This document shows positions 52,038 to 60,883 of a DNA stretch of 64,000 nucleotides, one piece after another. A program made the translations under genes and the position numbers. The DNA comes from Persicirhabdus sediminis. GTDB taxonomy: Bacteria; Verrucomicrobiota; Verrucomicrobiia; Verrucomicrobiales; Akkermansiaceae. Numbering within the stretch: the stretch's first letter is position 1; each line of letters starts with the position of its first letter. The stretch covers positions 79,945 to 143,944 of the forward strand of contig NZ_JAENIM010000047.1 of the NCBI RefSeq assembly GCF_016595495.1, written 5' to 3'. The notes beneath the pieces are model-generated. The model did no database searches, was not told the origin of the DNA, and worked only from the letters and a program-made list of their open reading frames with translations.

Positions 52038-52934
52038 TCAGCGCGAGGACTTCATTTTCTCAGCCATCAGCTCAAGAAGATCGACCACGCGCGGGCCTGG
52101 TTTCACTACATAATCACCAGCCAATACAAAGACATTGTCTAACTTTACAGCATCTAGCAATGCCTGCCGTTTCCACACTCGCTCCAGCTGGATACTATTT
52201 TCCAGCTCATCCTCCGGTGTCATTTCAAAAATCACCTCAGGATTCATGCGAATCAATCCTTCATGGCTAACAGCTGGATAAGCCACCTCACCGGCGTAGA
52301 CATTTTCGCAGCCTAGCAGGGTGATCAGGTCATCGTAAAAATTGTTGCGGCCAGCGATAAACAAATTCTGCACCGCCGCCTCCCCGGTATTCTGACCAAT
52401 ACTAACCAAGATCTTGCGGCTCGGCTCGTCAACGCGCTGCGCTTTCACCTTAGCAATGCGCATTTCCATATCAGCTACCACCTTCTCGGCTTCAGCTAGG
52501 TTTCCCGTTTTTTCCCCCAGCTGGATCAGGCTTTGCATGATCCCACTCACTGAGCTGGATTCTACCGGCATGACCTCAATATCTAACGCACGCAGGCGTT
52601 GGTGAATCTCAGGGCTCGACGGCAGACAAACCACCAAATCTGGCTTTAACGAAATCAAAGTTTCGTAGTTCAAATCGTAATGGCCCCCCACCTTAGTTAG
52701 TGAATTTGCCTCTTCTGGATACTCACAATAGTTAGTCACACCAACCATCTGGTCACCCGCCCCAACAGCAAAAAGGCACTCAGTAATACTGGGTGCCAAT
52801 GAAACAATTCGTTGGTAGCTAGGATGCGATTCCCCAGCTGGAGCCGGCTCAGAAACCAGCCAGCTGCGAGCAAAAAAACTCACCGCAAAAACCCCAACAA
52901 TAAATGTGAGTAGGTAGAATGATTCTTTTTTCAT
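52038..52934 (-). CDS. BtuF/FecB-type periplasmic binding protein
   Basis: This is the ligand-capturing component of the FecCD-type importer. A signal peptide or anchor (residues about 6-22) is followed by the two-lobe periplasmic binding fold: RIVSLAPSITECLFAVGAGDQMVGVTNYCEYPEE, then LKPDLVVCLPSS, and VSHEGLIRMNPEVIFEMTPE near residue 230. The ATG at 52934 (MKKESFYLL) gives 298 residues. The N-terminal pattern is most like BtuF (cobalamin), but heme or siderophore binding is not excluded. No cobalamin riboswitch is visible upstream; the gene follows the priming transferase by 42 bases. Confidence 0.88.
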   Translation of the reverse strand: MKKESFYLLTFIVGVFAVSFFARSWLVSEPAPAGESHPSYQRIVSLAPSITECLFAVGAGDQMVGVTNYCEYPEEANSLTKVGGHYDLNYETLISLKPDLVVCLPSSPEIHQRLRALDIEVMPVESSSVSGIMQSLIQLGEKTGNLAEAEKVVADMEMRIAKVKAQRVDEPSRKILVSIGQNTGEAAVQNLFIAGRNNFYDDLITLLGCENVYAGEVAYPAVSHEGLIRMNPEVIFEMTPEDELENSIQLERVWKRQALLDAVKLDNVFVLAGDYVVKPGPRVVDLLELMAEKMKSSR

Positions 52935-52976
52935 CGCTCTATTTTCAGGGCGCAAAGTGACAGTTAATAAGCTAAC

Positions 52977-54380
52977 TTACTTAGCTCCCTTGGAGAACAA
53001 CACAGCTGGAATAGTCATCAGCAGCAACTTGATATCTAGGCCCAGCGACCAATTATCAATATATTCGAGGTCCATTTTCACCCAGTCTTCCCACTCGGTG
53101 ATGGTATTGCGCCCACCAGCCTGCCAAGTGCAGGTTATACCAGGTTTCACACTCAATCGGCGCCTATGCTCAGATTTCTCAAACTCTTTGACCTCATAAA
53201 CTGGCAATGGTCTTGGTCCCACTAGGCTCATGTCGCCTTTGAGCACGTTGATCAACTGCGGAAGTTCATCGATGCTGGTTTTGCGTAGAAACCTAGCAAA
53301 TGGAAATACCCGAGGGTCATTTTCCAGCTTAAAAACTGGCCCGCTCATCTCATTCCCTTGATCTTTTTTGACATCAGCCAACAGCTCTTCCGCATTGGTC
53401 ACCATGGTACGGAATTTCCACATTTTGAAGGTTTTCCCATAACGCCCAGCTCGGTCTTGTTTGAAAAATACTGGCCCAGGGCTTTGCTTTTTAATGCCAA
53501 TGTAAGCAACTAACCACAGTGGTGAGGTAGCGGCGATCATGCAAAAAGCCCCCACTCTATCCATCACTTCTTTACACATCAATGCCCATGAAAGTTCAGG
53601 AGTAGAGCGCAGAACCAACATCGGCTTGCCCCCTAAGTTATCAAAAGTTGGCCTAGCCACCTGCGTGCGAATAAAACCAGCGGAAATCCACGCCTCAATA
53701 CCCTGTGCCTCGCAGAGCTCAACTGCTCGCGAGATTTCCCTAAAGACCGCGTGTTTGGCTGCAATGATTACCCGCTCAATCGAATGCTCGATCAAGATGG
53801 CATCAAACTCCTCAGGAGTAACCTGGCTCAAATCTACCTCAGCCATCACCTGCCAGTAGCTCGTCACCTCAGGAGGCATCTCCTCCAAAATCTCTTTCAC
53901 GTCTTTGGGACGGCCAGCCACCAAAATTCGCTCACGGTTTTCTGGTTTTCCAGCCCGTTCCTTCACTTTAAGACGTACAATTTCCTCTCGAATGAGCAAA
54001 AAGATAAAGGTGAAAATCATTGCCAAACCGAGTACAAACCGGCTCTGAACCGAGAGTTTAAAGAAAATCACCGAGACGGCGACAAGCAAGGCAATCACCA
54101 TGACTCCGCGGAAGAGCTGCCACGCCGATTGACTCAGTTTTTTATGCAGCGGGCTACGGTAAAAACCAAACATCTCCAGTACTAGCGGAGTGAATGGAAC
54201 CACTACCATGAGTAACCAAGTGATTTCGTAGAGGCTGATTTCCTCACGATATTCCCCCACCATATCCATCATCGGCACACGAAGTTTCGAGCTGATGAAG
54301 AATGCCAGCCAGACTAAAAATCCGTCTATTATTTGGAGGAACTGAATGGAGAATAACTCACGCTGTCGGGAGGCGAACAT
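52977..54380 (-). CDS. Polyprenyl-phosphate sugar-1-phosphate transferase (exopolysaccharide priming)
   Basis: This membrane enzyme starts repeat-unit assembly by loading a sugar phosphate onto undecaprenyl phosphate. An N-terminal half with about five membrane helices and a nucleotide-binding-like domain (ERILVAGRPKDVKEILEE) precedes the bacterial sugar transferase domain (about 275-467): one more hairpin helix, KQSPGPVFFKQDRAGRYGKTFKMWKFRTM, RFLRKTSIDELPQLINVLKGDMSLVGPRPLP with the catalytic Asp-Glu, and LSVKPGITCTWQAGGRN. It is last in the polysaccharide cluster and adjoins EpsI and exosortase, as in PEP-CTERM loci. Confidence 0.93.
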   Translation of the reverse strand: MFASRQRELFSIQFLQIIDGFLVWLAFFISSKLRVPMMDMVGEYREEISLYEITWLLMVVVPFTPLVLEMFGFYRSPLHKKLSQSAWQLFRGVMVIALLVAVSVIFFKLSVQSRFVLGLAMIFTFIFLLIREEIVRLKVKERAGKPENRERILVAGRPKDVKEILEEMPPEVTSYWQVMAEVDLSQVTPEEFDAILIEHSIERVIIAAKHAVFREISRAVELCEAQGIEAWISAGFIRTQVARPTFDNLGGKPMLVLRSTPELSWALMCKEVMDRVGAFCMIAATSPLWLVAYIGIKKQSPGPVFFKQDRAGRYGKTFKMWKFRTMVTNAEELLADVKKDQGNEMSGPVFKLENDPRVFPFARFLRKTSIDELPQLINVLKGDMSLVGPRPLPVYEVKEFEKSEHRRRLSVKPGITCTWQAGGRNTITEWEDWVKMDLEYIDNWSLGLDIKLLLMTIPAVLFSKGAK

Positions 54381-54432
54381 TAATTTTAGACTAAAGTGAA
54401 ATGATTAAAGTGAAAGATAAAGTTGAGAGTGG

Positions 54433-55191
54433 TTAATGAGTTTCAGCTGTTTTGTCTAGCACCATCGGCATCAACTCTTTGATAAAATCCTGCAATAAGC
54501 GCTCCGTTTGCTCCACACTGAGCACACGACGACTACTTGGCCATACGCCTTGGTCAACAAATGTCTTGCTCACATTAGTGGCAAAAGTTGCATACGCCCA
54601 GCGCTGGTCATAGCCAGCGAGCAAGCGCGCACGAATGTCCTCAAATGTGCGCTCGTAATGGCCTGAGACAATTTTTTCATGCCCAAAGAAAGTATAATAT
54701 TGCACTCGCTGCATATAGATCTGCTTGCCGTCAGGCCCGAGCATCGGCTGGTTCTCCTCGTCAAACAATAAGCGATGACAAAGGATTTTCTTCACCGGCA
54801 GATCGCCGCCATCAGGCAGAACACCTTTTAGCAAAAGGTATTTTTCTTCTTCAAAGGCCCAGCCTTGAGATACCAAACAACGCTCAGGCCGGTGGATAGA
54901 GTTATTCAAATCTTTACCTGAAAAAACCAAGGAAACCTCCAAAGGCATCAAACTCTGGTCGTAGTCGTGAACATAACTTCGACGTTCAAACTCAGTGTCT
55001 TTTGCAAGAAGATCCAGCTCTTTTTCGCCAGGCTGAACTTTCTCCCCCGTCCAATCAGTAACTCTCTCAGGCAAATATCGATGTAATCGTGATGACTTTA
55101 AACTCTCACCATCTGGCAATGCAAAAACCAAAGAGAATCCAGCTGCTAAAATCGCGCTTAGGATATAAATTCTTTTTACTACAGGATCCAT
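54433..55191 (-). CDS. EpsI-family exosortase-associated protein (DUF3485-like)
   Basis: This 252-residue protein has one N-terminal membrane helix (about 9-26) and a periplasmic domain. The EpsI motif is HRPERCLVSQGW near residues 101-112, where the family has His-x-Pro-x-x-Cys...Gly-Trp. It is probably needed with the exosortase for polysaccharide export or PEP-CTERM processing; its biochemistry is not known. It starts 12 bases after the exosortase stop, so the two are co-translated, and precedes the priming transferase. Confidence 0.88.
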   Translation of the reverse strand: MDPVVKRIYILSAILAAGFSLVFALPDGESLKSSRLHRYLPERVTDWTGEKVQPGEKELDLLAKDTEFERRSYVHDYDQSLMPLEVSLVFSGKDLNNSIHRPERCLVSQGWAFEEEKYLLLKGVLPDGGDLPVKKILCHRLLFDEENQPMLGPDGKQIYMQRVQYYTFFGHEKIVSGHYERTFEDIRARLLAGYDQRWAYATFATNVSKTFVDQGVWPSSRRVLSVEQTERLLQDFIKELMPMVLDKTAETH

Positions 55192-55203
55192 GGCTATGAG
55201 AAA

Positions 55204-56100
55204 TTACACCTTCCTAGTGCGTACAGTTTTGCGGTTAGCTTTGAAATTTATTAAATAATCAATGCCAAATAGCCCAGCTAGAGCAATCGGGAAGAAGAAT
55301 AAAATGCCCGCCCAGTCGTGATAGACACCCGAGGCAAAATCTTGAAAGCCCATCTCAGCTAGGATGATAATGGTCATGATTCTCAAAAAATTTCCTAACA
55401 TAGCCAATGGAATTGCACAGGCAAAGAGCAATGCTTTCTTCCACAGCTGCTTCTGAGTGAAATAAGCATAAATAGCCGCAATCATCACCAGTGCCATCAG
55501 AGAGCGAATGCCACTGCAGCCCTCTGCAATGTCGAAATTCCAGCTATTGGTAGCCGATCGAATATCATTACCTGAGTTGATGATATCCATGCCAAATAAT
55601 AGGCCTACCTGATAACATGCTTGCGTCACCCAAACTTGTAAGAAGTTTGTCGCTTGGGATAAGCCGGGCACAGAAACCGCAAACCACCAAAAAAATGCGG
55701 GAAATAACATATAGCGAGCCACCTTCCAGCCAAACACAAACCAAACACCGCCCGAAATCAAGAAGGGCAAACCAACCAATGCTACGCGTGGCTGCATAGT
55801 GCGCACGGAGGCCACATAGAGAAAAATTCCAAAAATAACCCCTATGAGCCCCTCGATCGAGCCTTCACTGGGCTGCTTACACATTCGAGGCCAATCCTTT
55901 ACCACAAAAACAAGAAATAGAACAGGCACGGCCCAACCGTGAACAAAGTCCCCCCCCCAAGCATCCACCATAAAGAAAATCAGACGCTCAGCAGATGTTG
56001 AGGTATTAGCATAAATCGGAACTATCCACAAAAAATATGTCACTACTAAAGATAATATAATGACTGGAAAAACGTAGATATTTTTTTTGGTGCTTTTCAT
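55204..56100 (-). CDS. Exosortase (EpsH-like) transpeptidase for PEP-CTERM proteins
   Basis: This is a multi-pass membrane Cys transpeptidase. The catalytic set in the 298-residue form is Cys195 in AEGCSGIRSL, Arg240 in GNFLRIM and His261 in VYHDWAG. The ATG at 56100 was chosen; a GTG at 56112 would add four residues. About eight hydrophobic helices are visible. The code contains eight A residues at codons 4-7 and nine G residues near codon 48, both possible slippage sites. It is paired with EpsI and lies near two PEP-CTERM proteins in the window, its expected substrates. Confidence 0.92.
   Translation of the reverse strand: MKSTKKNIYVFPVIILSLVVTYFLWIVPIYANTSTSAERLIFFMVDAWGGDFVHGWAVPVLFLVFVVKDWPRMCKQPSEGSIEGLIGVIFGIFLYVASVRTMQPRVALVGLPFLISGGVWFVFGWKVARYMLFPAFFWWFAVSVPGLSQATNFLQVWVTQACYQVGLLFGMDIINSGNDIRSATNSWNFDIAEGCSGIRSLMALVMIAAIYAYFTQKQLWKKALLFACAIPLAMLGNFLRIMTIIILAEMGFQDFASGVYHDWAGILFFFPIALAGLFGIDYLINFKANRKTVRTRKV
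55950..55958 (-). repeat. Homopolymer of nine G (coding strand) in the exosortase gene
   Basis: Nine C on the plus strand spell TGG GGG GGG G on the coding strand near codon 48. Tracts of this length can slip during replication. Confidence 0.9.
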
Positions 56101-56217
56101 AATTATATTCACTGAGCTATTTGGGTAAATTTTAATTTAACTATGCTGTTGTGAATTCCACCACTATAAATATGTTAGTCAATTTGTATAACGTCTCTTT
56201 TTCTACTAACTGAAGCT

Positions 56218-56961
56218 CTATCTCGATATATCCCATTCATCCATCTCTTTTTTCGACGATAGCATATAGACAACGGTGATCAATGCCACACCCAAACCGT
56301 AAAAAATGATAAACTCCCAAAACAAACTGACAGCCCAAGCTAGGGCCAGAGCCATTCGGTAAACAGGTTCGTCAATGTATAAACTGATTCCCTTTTTGAT
56401 TCTCCACCAAAGATTCTTACTTCTTTCATCCTCACGCAGTCTATCAGTTTTATAGATCATAGACTCTTTTAGCCACATCAAGACACATAATGTAGCCCGT
56501 ACCGTCAGGAATAAGGTGAGCAAGCCCAACCCCAAATTTAAAGATGTCTGCTCGACTGTAATCACATAGTCGGATGAAGCATATGCCAAAATACAAGGCA
56601 ACACCATGCCTGAGCTCAAGTCTGCAATTTTATCACTTAATGCACCAAAGCTGCTGCCCTGACCTGTAGCCCTAGCCAAAGGACCATCTGCACAGTCAAA
56701 GGCGTAGCCTAGCTGTAGTCCCACCACTAATACAACGGCGGCCCAAACATTAGACTGTCCAAGATAAGCCGCTAACAAAGCTGAAAGTATAGTTACCCCC
56801 CCCGATATCACGGATATCATATTCGGAGTAATTCCAATTCTCGATGAAAGTAGAGCAAGTACAGCACCAAAGCGGTAACTGATATTTCTCGTTACCCAAA
56901 TTGTCTGTTTGCCATGCATTTGCCAAAAATCATCATAGCTGTATTTTTTTTTCTCACTCAT
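56218..56961 (-). CDS. CDP-alcohol phosphatidyltransferase family protein of the phosphonate cluster
   Basis: This integral membrane enzyme transfers an alcohol phosphate or phosphonate from a CMP-activated donor, or an alcohol onto a CDP-lipid. The complete motif D-x2-DG-x2-AR-x8-G-x3-D-x3-D is present from Asp89 to Asp114 (DCADGPLARATGQGSSFGAL and onward). About six membrane helices are visible in 247 residues. Because a phosphonate pathway with its own cytidylyltransferase precedes it, I infer that it moves CMP-activated 2-hydroxyethylphosphonate onto a lipid or glycan. Classical phosphatidylglycerol or phosphatidylserine synthesis is the alternative. It carries nine A (codons 4-6) and eight G residues as homopolymers. 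Confidence 0.88.
   Translation of the reverse strand: MSEKKKYSYDDFWQMHGKQTIWVTRNISYRFGAVLALLSSRIGITPNMISVISGGVTILSALLAAYLGQSNVWAAVVLVVGLQLGYAFDCADGPLARATGQGSSFGALSDKIADLSSGMVLPCILAYASSDYVITVEQTSLNLGLGLLTLFLTVRATLCVLMWLKESMIYKTDRLREDERSKNLWWRIKKGISLYIDEPVYRMALALAWAVSLFWEFIIFYGLGVALITVVYMLSSKKEMDEWDISR
56796..56803 (-). repeat. Homopolymer of eight G (coding strand) in the CDP-alcohol transferase gene
   Basis: Eight C on the plus strand spell TCG GGG GGG G on the coding strand. The same gene has nine A at codons 4-6 (56944-56952); the neighbouring exosortase has eight A at codons 4-7 (56081-56088). Confidence 0.9.
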
Positions 56962-57018
56962 TTCTCTTGAAATTTCCGCTCACGCCAATTGACGCAAAAG
57001 TTTAAACTCCTTATTTCG

Positions 57019-58161
57019 CTAGATTAACTTCCCTAGTAAAGCCCTCAGGCCAGCTTCAGTTACTAGCCGTGGATTATTATTAACTCGCTGAGGATTGAAA
57101 CCATTCTTAACTAATATATCTATATCAGCCTCAGTTTTGATCCCCAACTTTGTAAGATCAGTCTCTAAACCCAACTCTCTTAGTAAATCTCGAATAGCTT
57201 GTGACGCAGAAGATACATTCTCACAGCCTAGTAATTCGGAAATTACCAATAGCTGACTCTTCACCCATTCATGGCCTCTTTGGTCCAGACAGTCACCTTT
57301 CGAAACCTCATTGTTGTATTCTAAAAACTCGGGAACCAACAATCCTACTGCATGCCCATGCTGCACCCCATAGAATGAAGTCAGAGCATATGACACAGCA
57401 TGAGGTGCCGTCGTTTTAGTCAAATTGATTGCTCTGCCAGCAGAATATGACGCTTGAGCTATGCCATGCAGGGACCTCTCATCCTTGTCGCAAACAGCTC
57501 GTTTAAGCGACTTCCAAGCCAATGATATAGCCTCTTTCGCCAACTCTTGAGACTCAGAGGTCGAATAAATTGACCAATAAGACTCAATCCCCTGGCATAA
57601 CGCATCCATCCCACTAGCTGCCGCTACAGATTGGGGCAGGCTCGCTAGCAGTGACGGAATGATCACTGCTAAATTGGGTAGGATCGCTTCATGAGCTACA
57701 GAAAACTTTTCTTTTCCATGATAAACTACAGCAAAATGAGTCGCCTCACTGCCGGATCCCGCCGTTGAAGGAATAGCAATTAAAGGAATAGTATTAGGCT
57801 CTAGATCCTCATGTCCATCTAGATAACCCACAACTGGATGCGCACTTGACCAAAAAGCTTTTAGTAATTTAGCAACGTCAAGGACACTACCTCCACCGAC
57901 AGCAATAATCGCATCATAGGCATCATCCTTGCCCACAGAGCTTAAAATGCGACAAACATCATCAGCCTTTGGATTAGTTTCAAAATCAGAAACACGTCTT
58001 ACTCTTTTGCCCTTTAAAATCCCCGCCAGAGCAGCCTCTGCTCCCGATGAGCTAAAAGCTGACCGTCCGGTTACAAGTAGAACCGAACGGATCTTAGCAT
58101 CCTCCAAGAACTCCCCAATGACAGACCAACCGTCATCTCCAATATAACTAATTTGATTCAT
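57019..58161 (-). CDS. Iron-type alcohol dehydrogenase, probable phosphonoacetaldehyde reductase
   Basis: This 380-residue enzyme has the group III metal-dependent ADH fold. NAD(P)-binding GGGSVLDVAK is at 89-98 and IPSTAGSGSEAT at 130-141. The metal-site Asp186 is in MDALCQ, His254 in APHAVSYAL and His268 in VQHGHAVG. Where the family usually has a His (DAxxH), Gln190 stands here. Position after the phosphonopyruvate decarboxylase gene suggests reduction of phosphonoacetaldehyde to 2-hydroxyethylphosphonate, as in phosphinothricin and fosfomycin routes. Glycerol or lactaldehyde dehydrogenase would be less consistent with context. Confidence 0.85.
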   Translation of the reverse strand: MNQISYIGDDGWSVIGEFLEDAKIRSVLLVTGRSAFSSSGAEAALAGILKGKRVRRVSDFETNPKADDVCRILSSVGKDDAYDAIIAVGGGSVLDVAKLLKAFWSSAHPVVGYLDGHEDLEPNTIPLIAIPSTAGSGSEATHFAVVYHGKEKFSVAHEAILPNLAVIIPSLLASLPQSVAAASGMDALCQGIESYWSIYSTSESQELAKEAISLAWKSLKRAVCDKDERSLHGIAQASYSAGRAINLTKTTAPHAVSYALTSFYGVQHGHAVGLLVPEFLEYNNEVSKGDCLDQRGHEWVKSQLLVISELLGCENVSSASQAIRDLLRELGLETDLTKLGIKTEADIDILVKNGFNPQRVNNNPRLVTEAGLRALLGKLI

Positions 58162-58224
58162 TTGATTAGACTAGGTTTCTAGCTCAACGAGGAGGATGAT
58201 CTGAAAGTCACCACAACCATCTGG

Positions 58225-59358
58225 TTAACTCATCACATGCTTCATGAAAGCCTCTTTATTCTCTATAGGCGTTGTGGTAGGGCGTCCTAGGTCAGGCCGG
58301 GATCCAGGTAAAACCTGAACTTCGATCAAAGATGGAACCCCCATATTTTTGATACGTTGGATTTCTTGGCGGATAGCCGCTTCTGTATCCACACGGCAGA
58401 CTTCACGATAGCCACAAGCTTTGGCAATTTCTGGAATATCAATATCAAAGCCAATAGTAGGCTGGCCTCCAACTGAATCATGTTTGCCATTATTCACCAC
58501 AATATGAATGAGGTTGCCCCCTTTATATTGTCCTGAGATTCCTAATGATCCCATATGCATAATCACCGCACCATCGCCATCAATACAAAATACCTTTTTA
58601 TCCTTCTTCGATAGAGCTACGCCCATCGCAATTTGAGAGCAATGCCCCATACCTCCTACTGTGAGAAAATCTTGCGCATGTCCCTGTTTAGCCGTTTCTC
58701 TGTACTCGAAGATCTCTCGAGAAATCATTCCTGTGGTCGAAACTACAACATCCTCAGCTGCGATTTCCTCCAAAATAATCGATAGCGCTTCCTCTCGCCT
58801 CAAAGTCAAACTAGAACGAACTGAATCAGCTTGCTGCTTTTGATATTTATCAAAGGTATTTTTTCGAACCACTAAAGCGGTCGGTTGCTGTAGCTCATTA
58901 GCCATAGCAACCATCTTCTGCATCACTAGTTCAGCCTCCTCATCCTTATCAGGTAATATCTGATAGGGGATCCCCATAGCGTCGAGAAGATCAAGGGTCA
59001 CTTCCCCTTGCTTCACATGTTGAGGTTCATCTTTTACTCCAGGCTCACCGCGCCAACCGACCATCAATAACATCGGCACAGAATAAACTTTGGCGTCAGC
59101 TAGGGACAACAGGGGGTTAACAATATTACCCAGTCCAGAGTTTTGCATATAGACCATTGCTAACTCCCCTGTGGCCAGATAACTCCCTATAGCTAACCCA
59201 ACAGCTGCTCCTTCATTAGCTGCAATAATATGCTTATCTGCAGCTGATTTCTCAGTAATGCAGGCGCAGATTTCTTTGAGCAATGAGTCAGGAACGCCTG
59301 CATAGAACCCAACGCCGGCAGCCGATATGGCCTGATAAAAATTATTACAACTAATCAT
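58225..59358 (-). CDS. ppd: Phosphonopyruvate decarboxylase
   Basis: This ThDP-dependent enzyme pulls the unfavourable PEP mutase reaction forward by decarboxylating phosphonopyruvate to phosphonoacetaldehyde. Visible residues: Glu49 in IAANEGAAVGLAIG (ThDP activation), YMQNSGLGNIVNPL at 70-83, and the ThDP/Mg motif GDG (261-263) with NN at 289-290, spaced as expected, followed by GKHDSVGGQP. 377 residues is the normal length for this short decarboxylase class. It follows the PEP mutase gene by 46 bases on the same strand and precedes the Fe-ADH gene. Confidence 0.95.
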   Translation of the reverse strand: MISCNNFYQAISAAGVGFYAGVPDSLLKEICACITEKSAADKHIIAANEGAAVGLAIGSYLATGELAMVYMQNSGLGNIVNPLLSLADAKVYSVPMLLMVGWRGEPGVKDEPQHVKQGEVTLDLLDAMGIPYQILPDKDEEAELVMQKMVAMANELQQPTALVVRKNTFDKYQKQQADSVRSSLTLRREEALSIILEEIAAEDVVVSTTGMISREIFEYRETAKQGHAQDFLTVGGMGHCSQIAMGVALSKKDKKVFCIDGDGAVIMHMGSLGISGQYKGGNLIHIVVNNGKHDSVGGQPTIGFDIDIPEIAKACGYREVCRVDTEAAIRQEIQRIKNMGVPSLIEVQVLPGSRPDLGRPTTTPIENKEAFMKHVMS

Positions 59359-59404
59359 AAGGTTAAAGTGAATTGTATTTGAGTTATTACTATTAGCTAA
59401 TGCC

Positions 59405-60709
59405 TTAGTCAGCGATCAACGTCAGAATTTCCTTCACCGACATACACTCCGAGTCAACCTCTTGGCTTCTCTTGTTACGTAAAATAGTTTCAGCTGTTTT
59501 TTTCATTGCTGGGTATGCACTACGCAAAAGGTGATTTGCATAGATGACTACACTAAAGCCAATTTCAGCTAACTCTTCCTCAAGTAGATGATTATAGCTA
59601 GTAGGCACACAAATCAGCGGCACCTTATTTTCAAATTTCTTATAGGCCTCACAAAACGCCTTAATTTCGGCACCATCTTTCTCACGGCTGTGGATCATAA
59701 TACCATCTGAACCAGCTTCAATGTATGCCTGAGCACGATCCAATGCATCTTCAAGTCCCTGATTAGCAATTAGGCTTTCAATACGAGCAACAATCATGAA
59801 TTCATCAGTCACTTGAGCTTGCTTGCCTGCATTGATTTTTTCACACATTGCCTCTTTTTCTAGCAATACCTGAGGACGCTCCGTGCCAAATAATGAGTTC
59901 TGCTTAAGGCCTTGCTTATCTTCAATAATAACCGCTGAGACCCCAAGACGCTCGAGAGACCTAACCATTTTCGTAAAGTGTTCAGTAATGCCTCCAGTAT
60001 CACCATCATAGATAATTGGCTTAGTCGTTACATCTAAAATATCGTTGATAGTCTGCGCTCTTGAAGTGCGGTCCACAAATTCGATATCAGGCCGTCCTTT
60101 AGCTGTAGAATCAGTCAAACTACTCAGCCAGATTGCATCAAACTCTTCAACAGTACCATTTTCTTCCACTTGTGAATGTTCTACAATCAGCCCGGATAAG
60201 CCGTTATGAGCCTCCATAGCACGCACAATAGGTTTAGCTCCGATCAAACGGCGTAATTTACCTAGACGGACACCAGGAGTCGTTCCAATTTCCTTAACAG
60301 CTTTATTCAAAGCTGTGGAAGACAGCCCTTCGGTATATTTTGGTTCAATGAGCTCCCCACCCCATCCCTTAAGAGCTTCAATCACACGAGCGCGAGTTTC
60401 TTGCTGAGGGCCAGTTTTCCAATCATCACCGTGAACGACGTAATCGGGCTTAATCGCCTCAAGATTCGCAACATAATCTAGCGTATCTTGCGCTACAACT
60501 TTGCTAACACCCTTAACATTTTCTATAATCCTCTTTCTGTGCTCGAAAGGCAAACTAGGCAGTCGCTTATAGCTAGCGATTGCCTTATCGGTCAGAAGAC
60601 CAACAACGACATCACCGTATTCTCTGCCAGTTTCAATGATATTTACGTGGCCTGGGTGGATGAGATCGGCACTCATGCCTATGTACACTGTTTTTTCGTT
60701 TTTATTCAT
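59405..60709 (-). CDS. pepM: Fusion: cytidylyltransferase and phosphoenolpyruvate phosphomutase
   Basis: A bifunctional enzyme for making and activating a phosphonate. Residues 1-140 form a nucleotidyltransferase with HPGH at 18-21, a Lys/Arg-rich segment and SST at 130-132 (the ISST-like motif). Residues from about 155 on form PEP mutase: [18 protein letters not shown] near 194-211, DGDT at 235-238 and the diagnostic EDK-x5-NS at 263-272 ([10 protein letters not shown]), which separates it from isocitrate lyase and PEP hydrolases. PEP mutase converts PEP to phosphonopyruvate. Similar fused or adjacent cytidylyltransferases (PntC type) load CMP onto phosphonates. No transaminase for aminoethylphosphonate is seen nearby. 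Confidence 0.96.
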   Translation of the reverse strand: MNKNEKTVYIGMSADLIHPGHVNIIETGREYGDVVVGLLTDKAIASYKRLPSLPFEHRKRIIENVKGVSKVVAQDTLDYVANLEAIKPDYVVHGDDWKTGPQQETRARVIEALKGWGGELIEPKYTEGLSSTALNKAVKEIGTTPGVRLGKLRRLIGAKPIVRAMEAHNGLSGLIVEHSQVEENGTVEEFDAIWLSSLTDSTAKGRPDIEFVDRTSRAQTINDILDVTTKPIIYDGDTGGITEHFTKMVRSLERLGVSAVIIEDKQGLKQNSLFGTERPQVLLEKEAMCEKINAGKQAQVTDEFMIVARIESLIANQGLEDALDRAQAYIEAGSDGIMIHSREKDGAEIKAFCEAYKKFENKVPLICVPTSYNHLLEEELAEIGFSVVIYANHLLRSAYPAMKKTAETILRNKRSQEVDSECMSVKEILTLIAD

Positions 60710-60883
60710 TATGTTTTGGTTGTTACGCGATTATTAGCAAGGGCCTTTATCCAGATCTAAAAAAGATGTGACTTGTTCGTCTCGTGCCGTCTAATCTGGC
60801 CTCAAAGCCCTACAAATCAGACAGAAACGATTATTTGAAGACACAAAAAGGATGACTTAAAGTGTACCTAGACTTAGGACTCC

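Noticed and set aside
52935-52976. Cobalamin riboswitch before the BtuF-type gene
   Set aside because: Only 42 bases separate it from the upstream stop, too short for a cobalamin aptamer.
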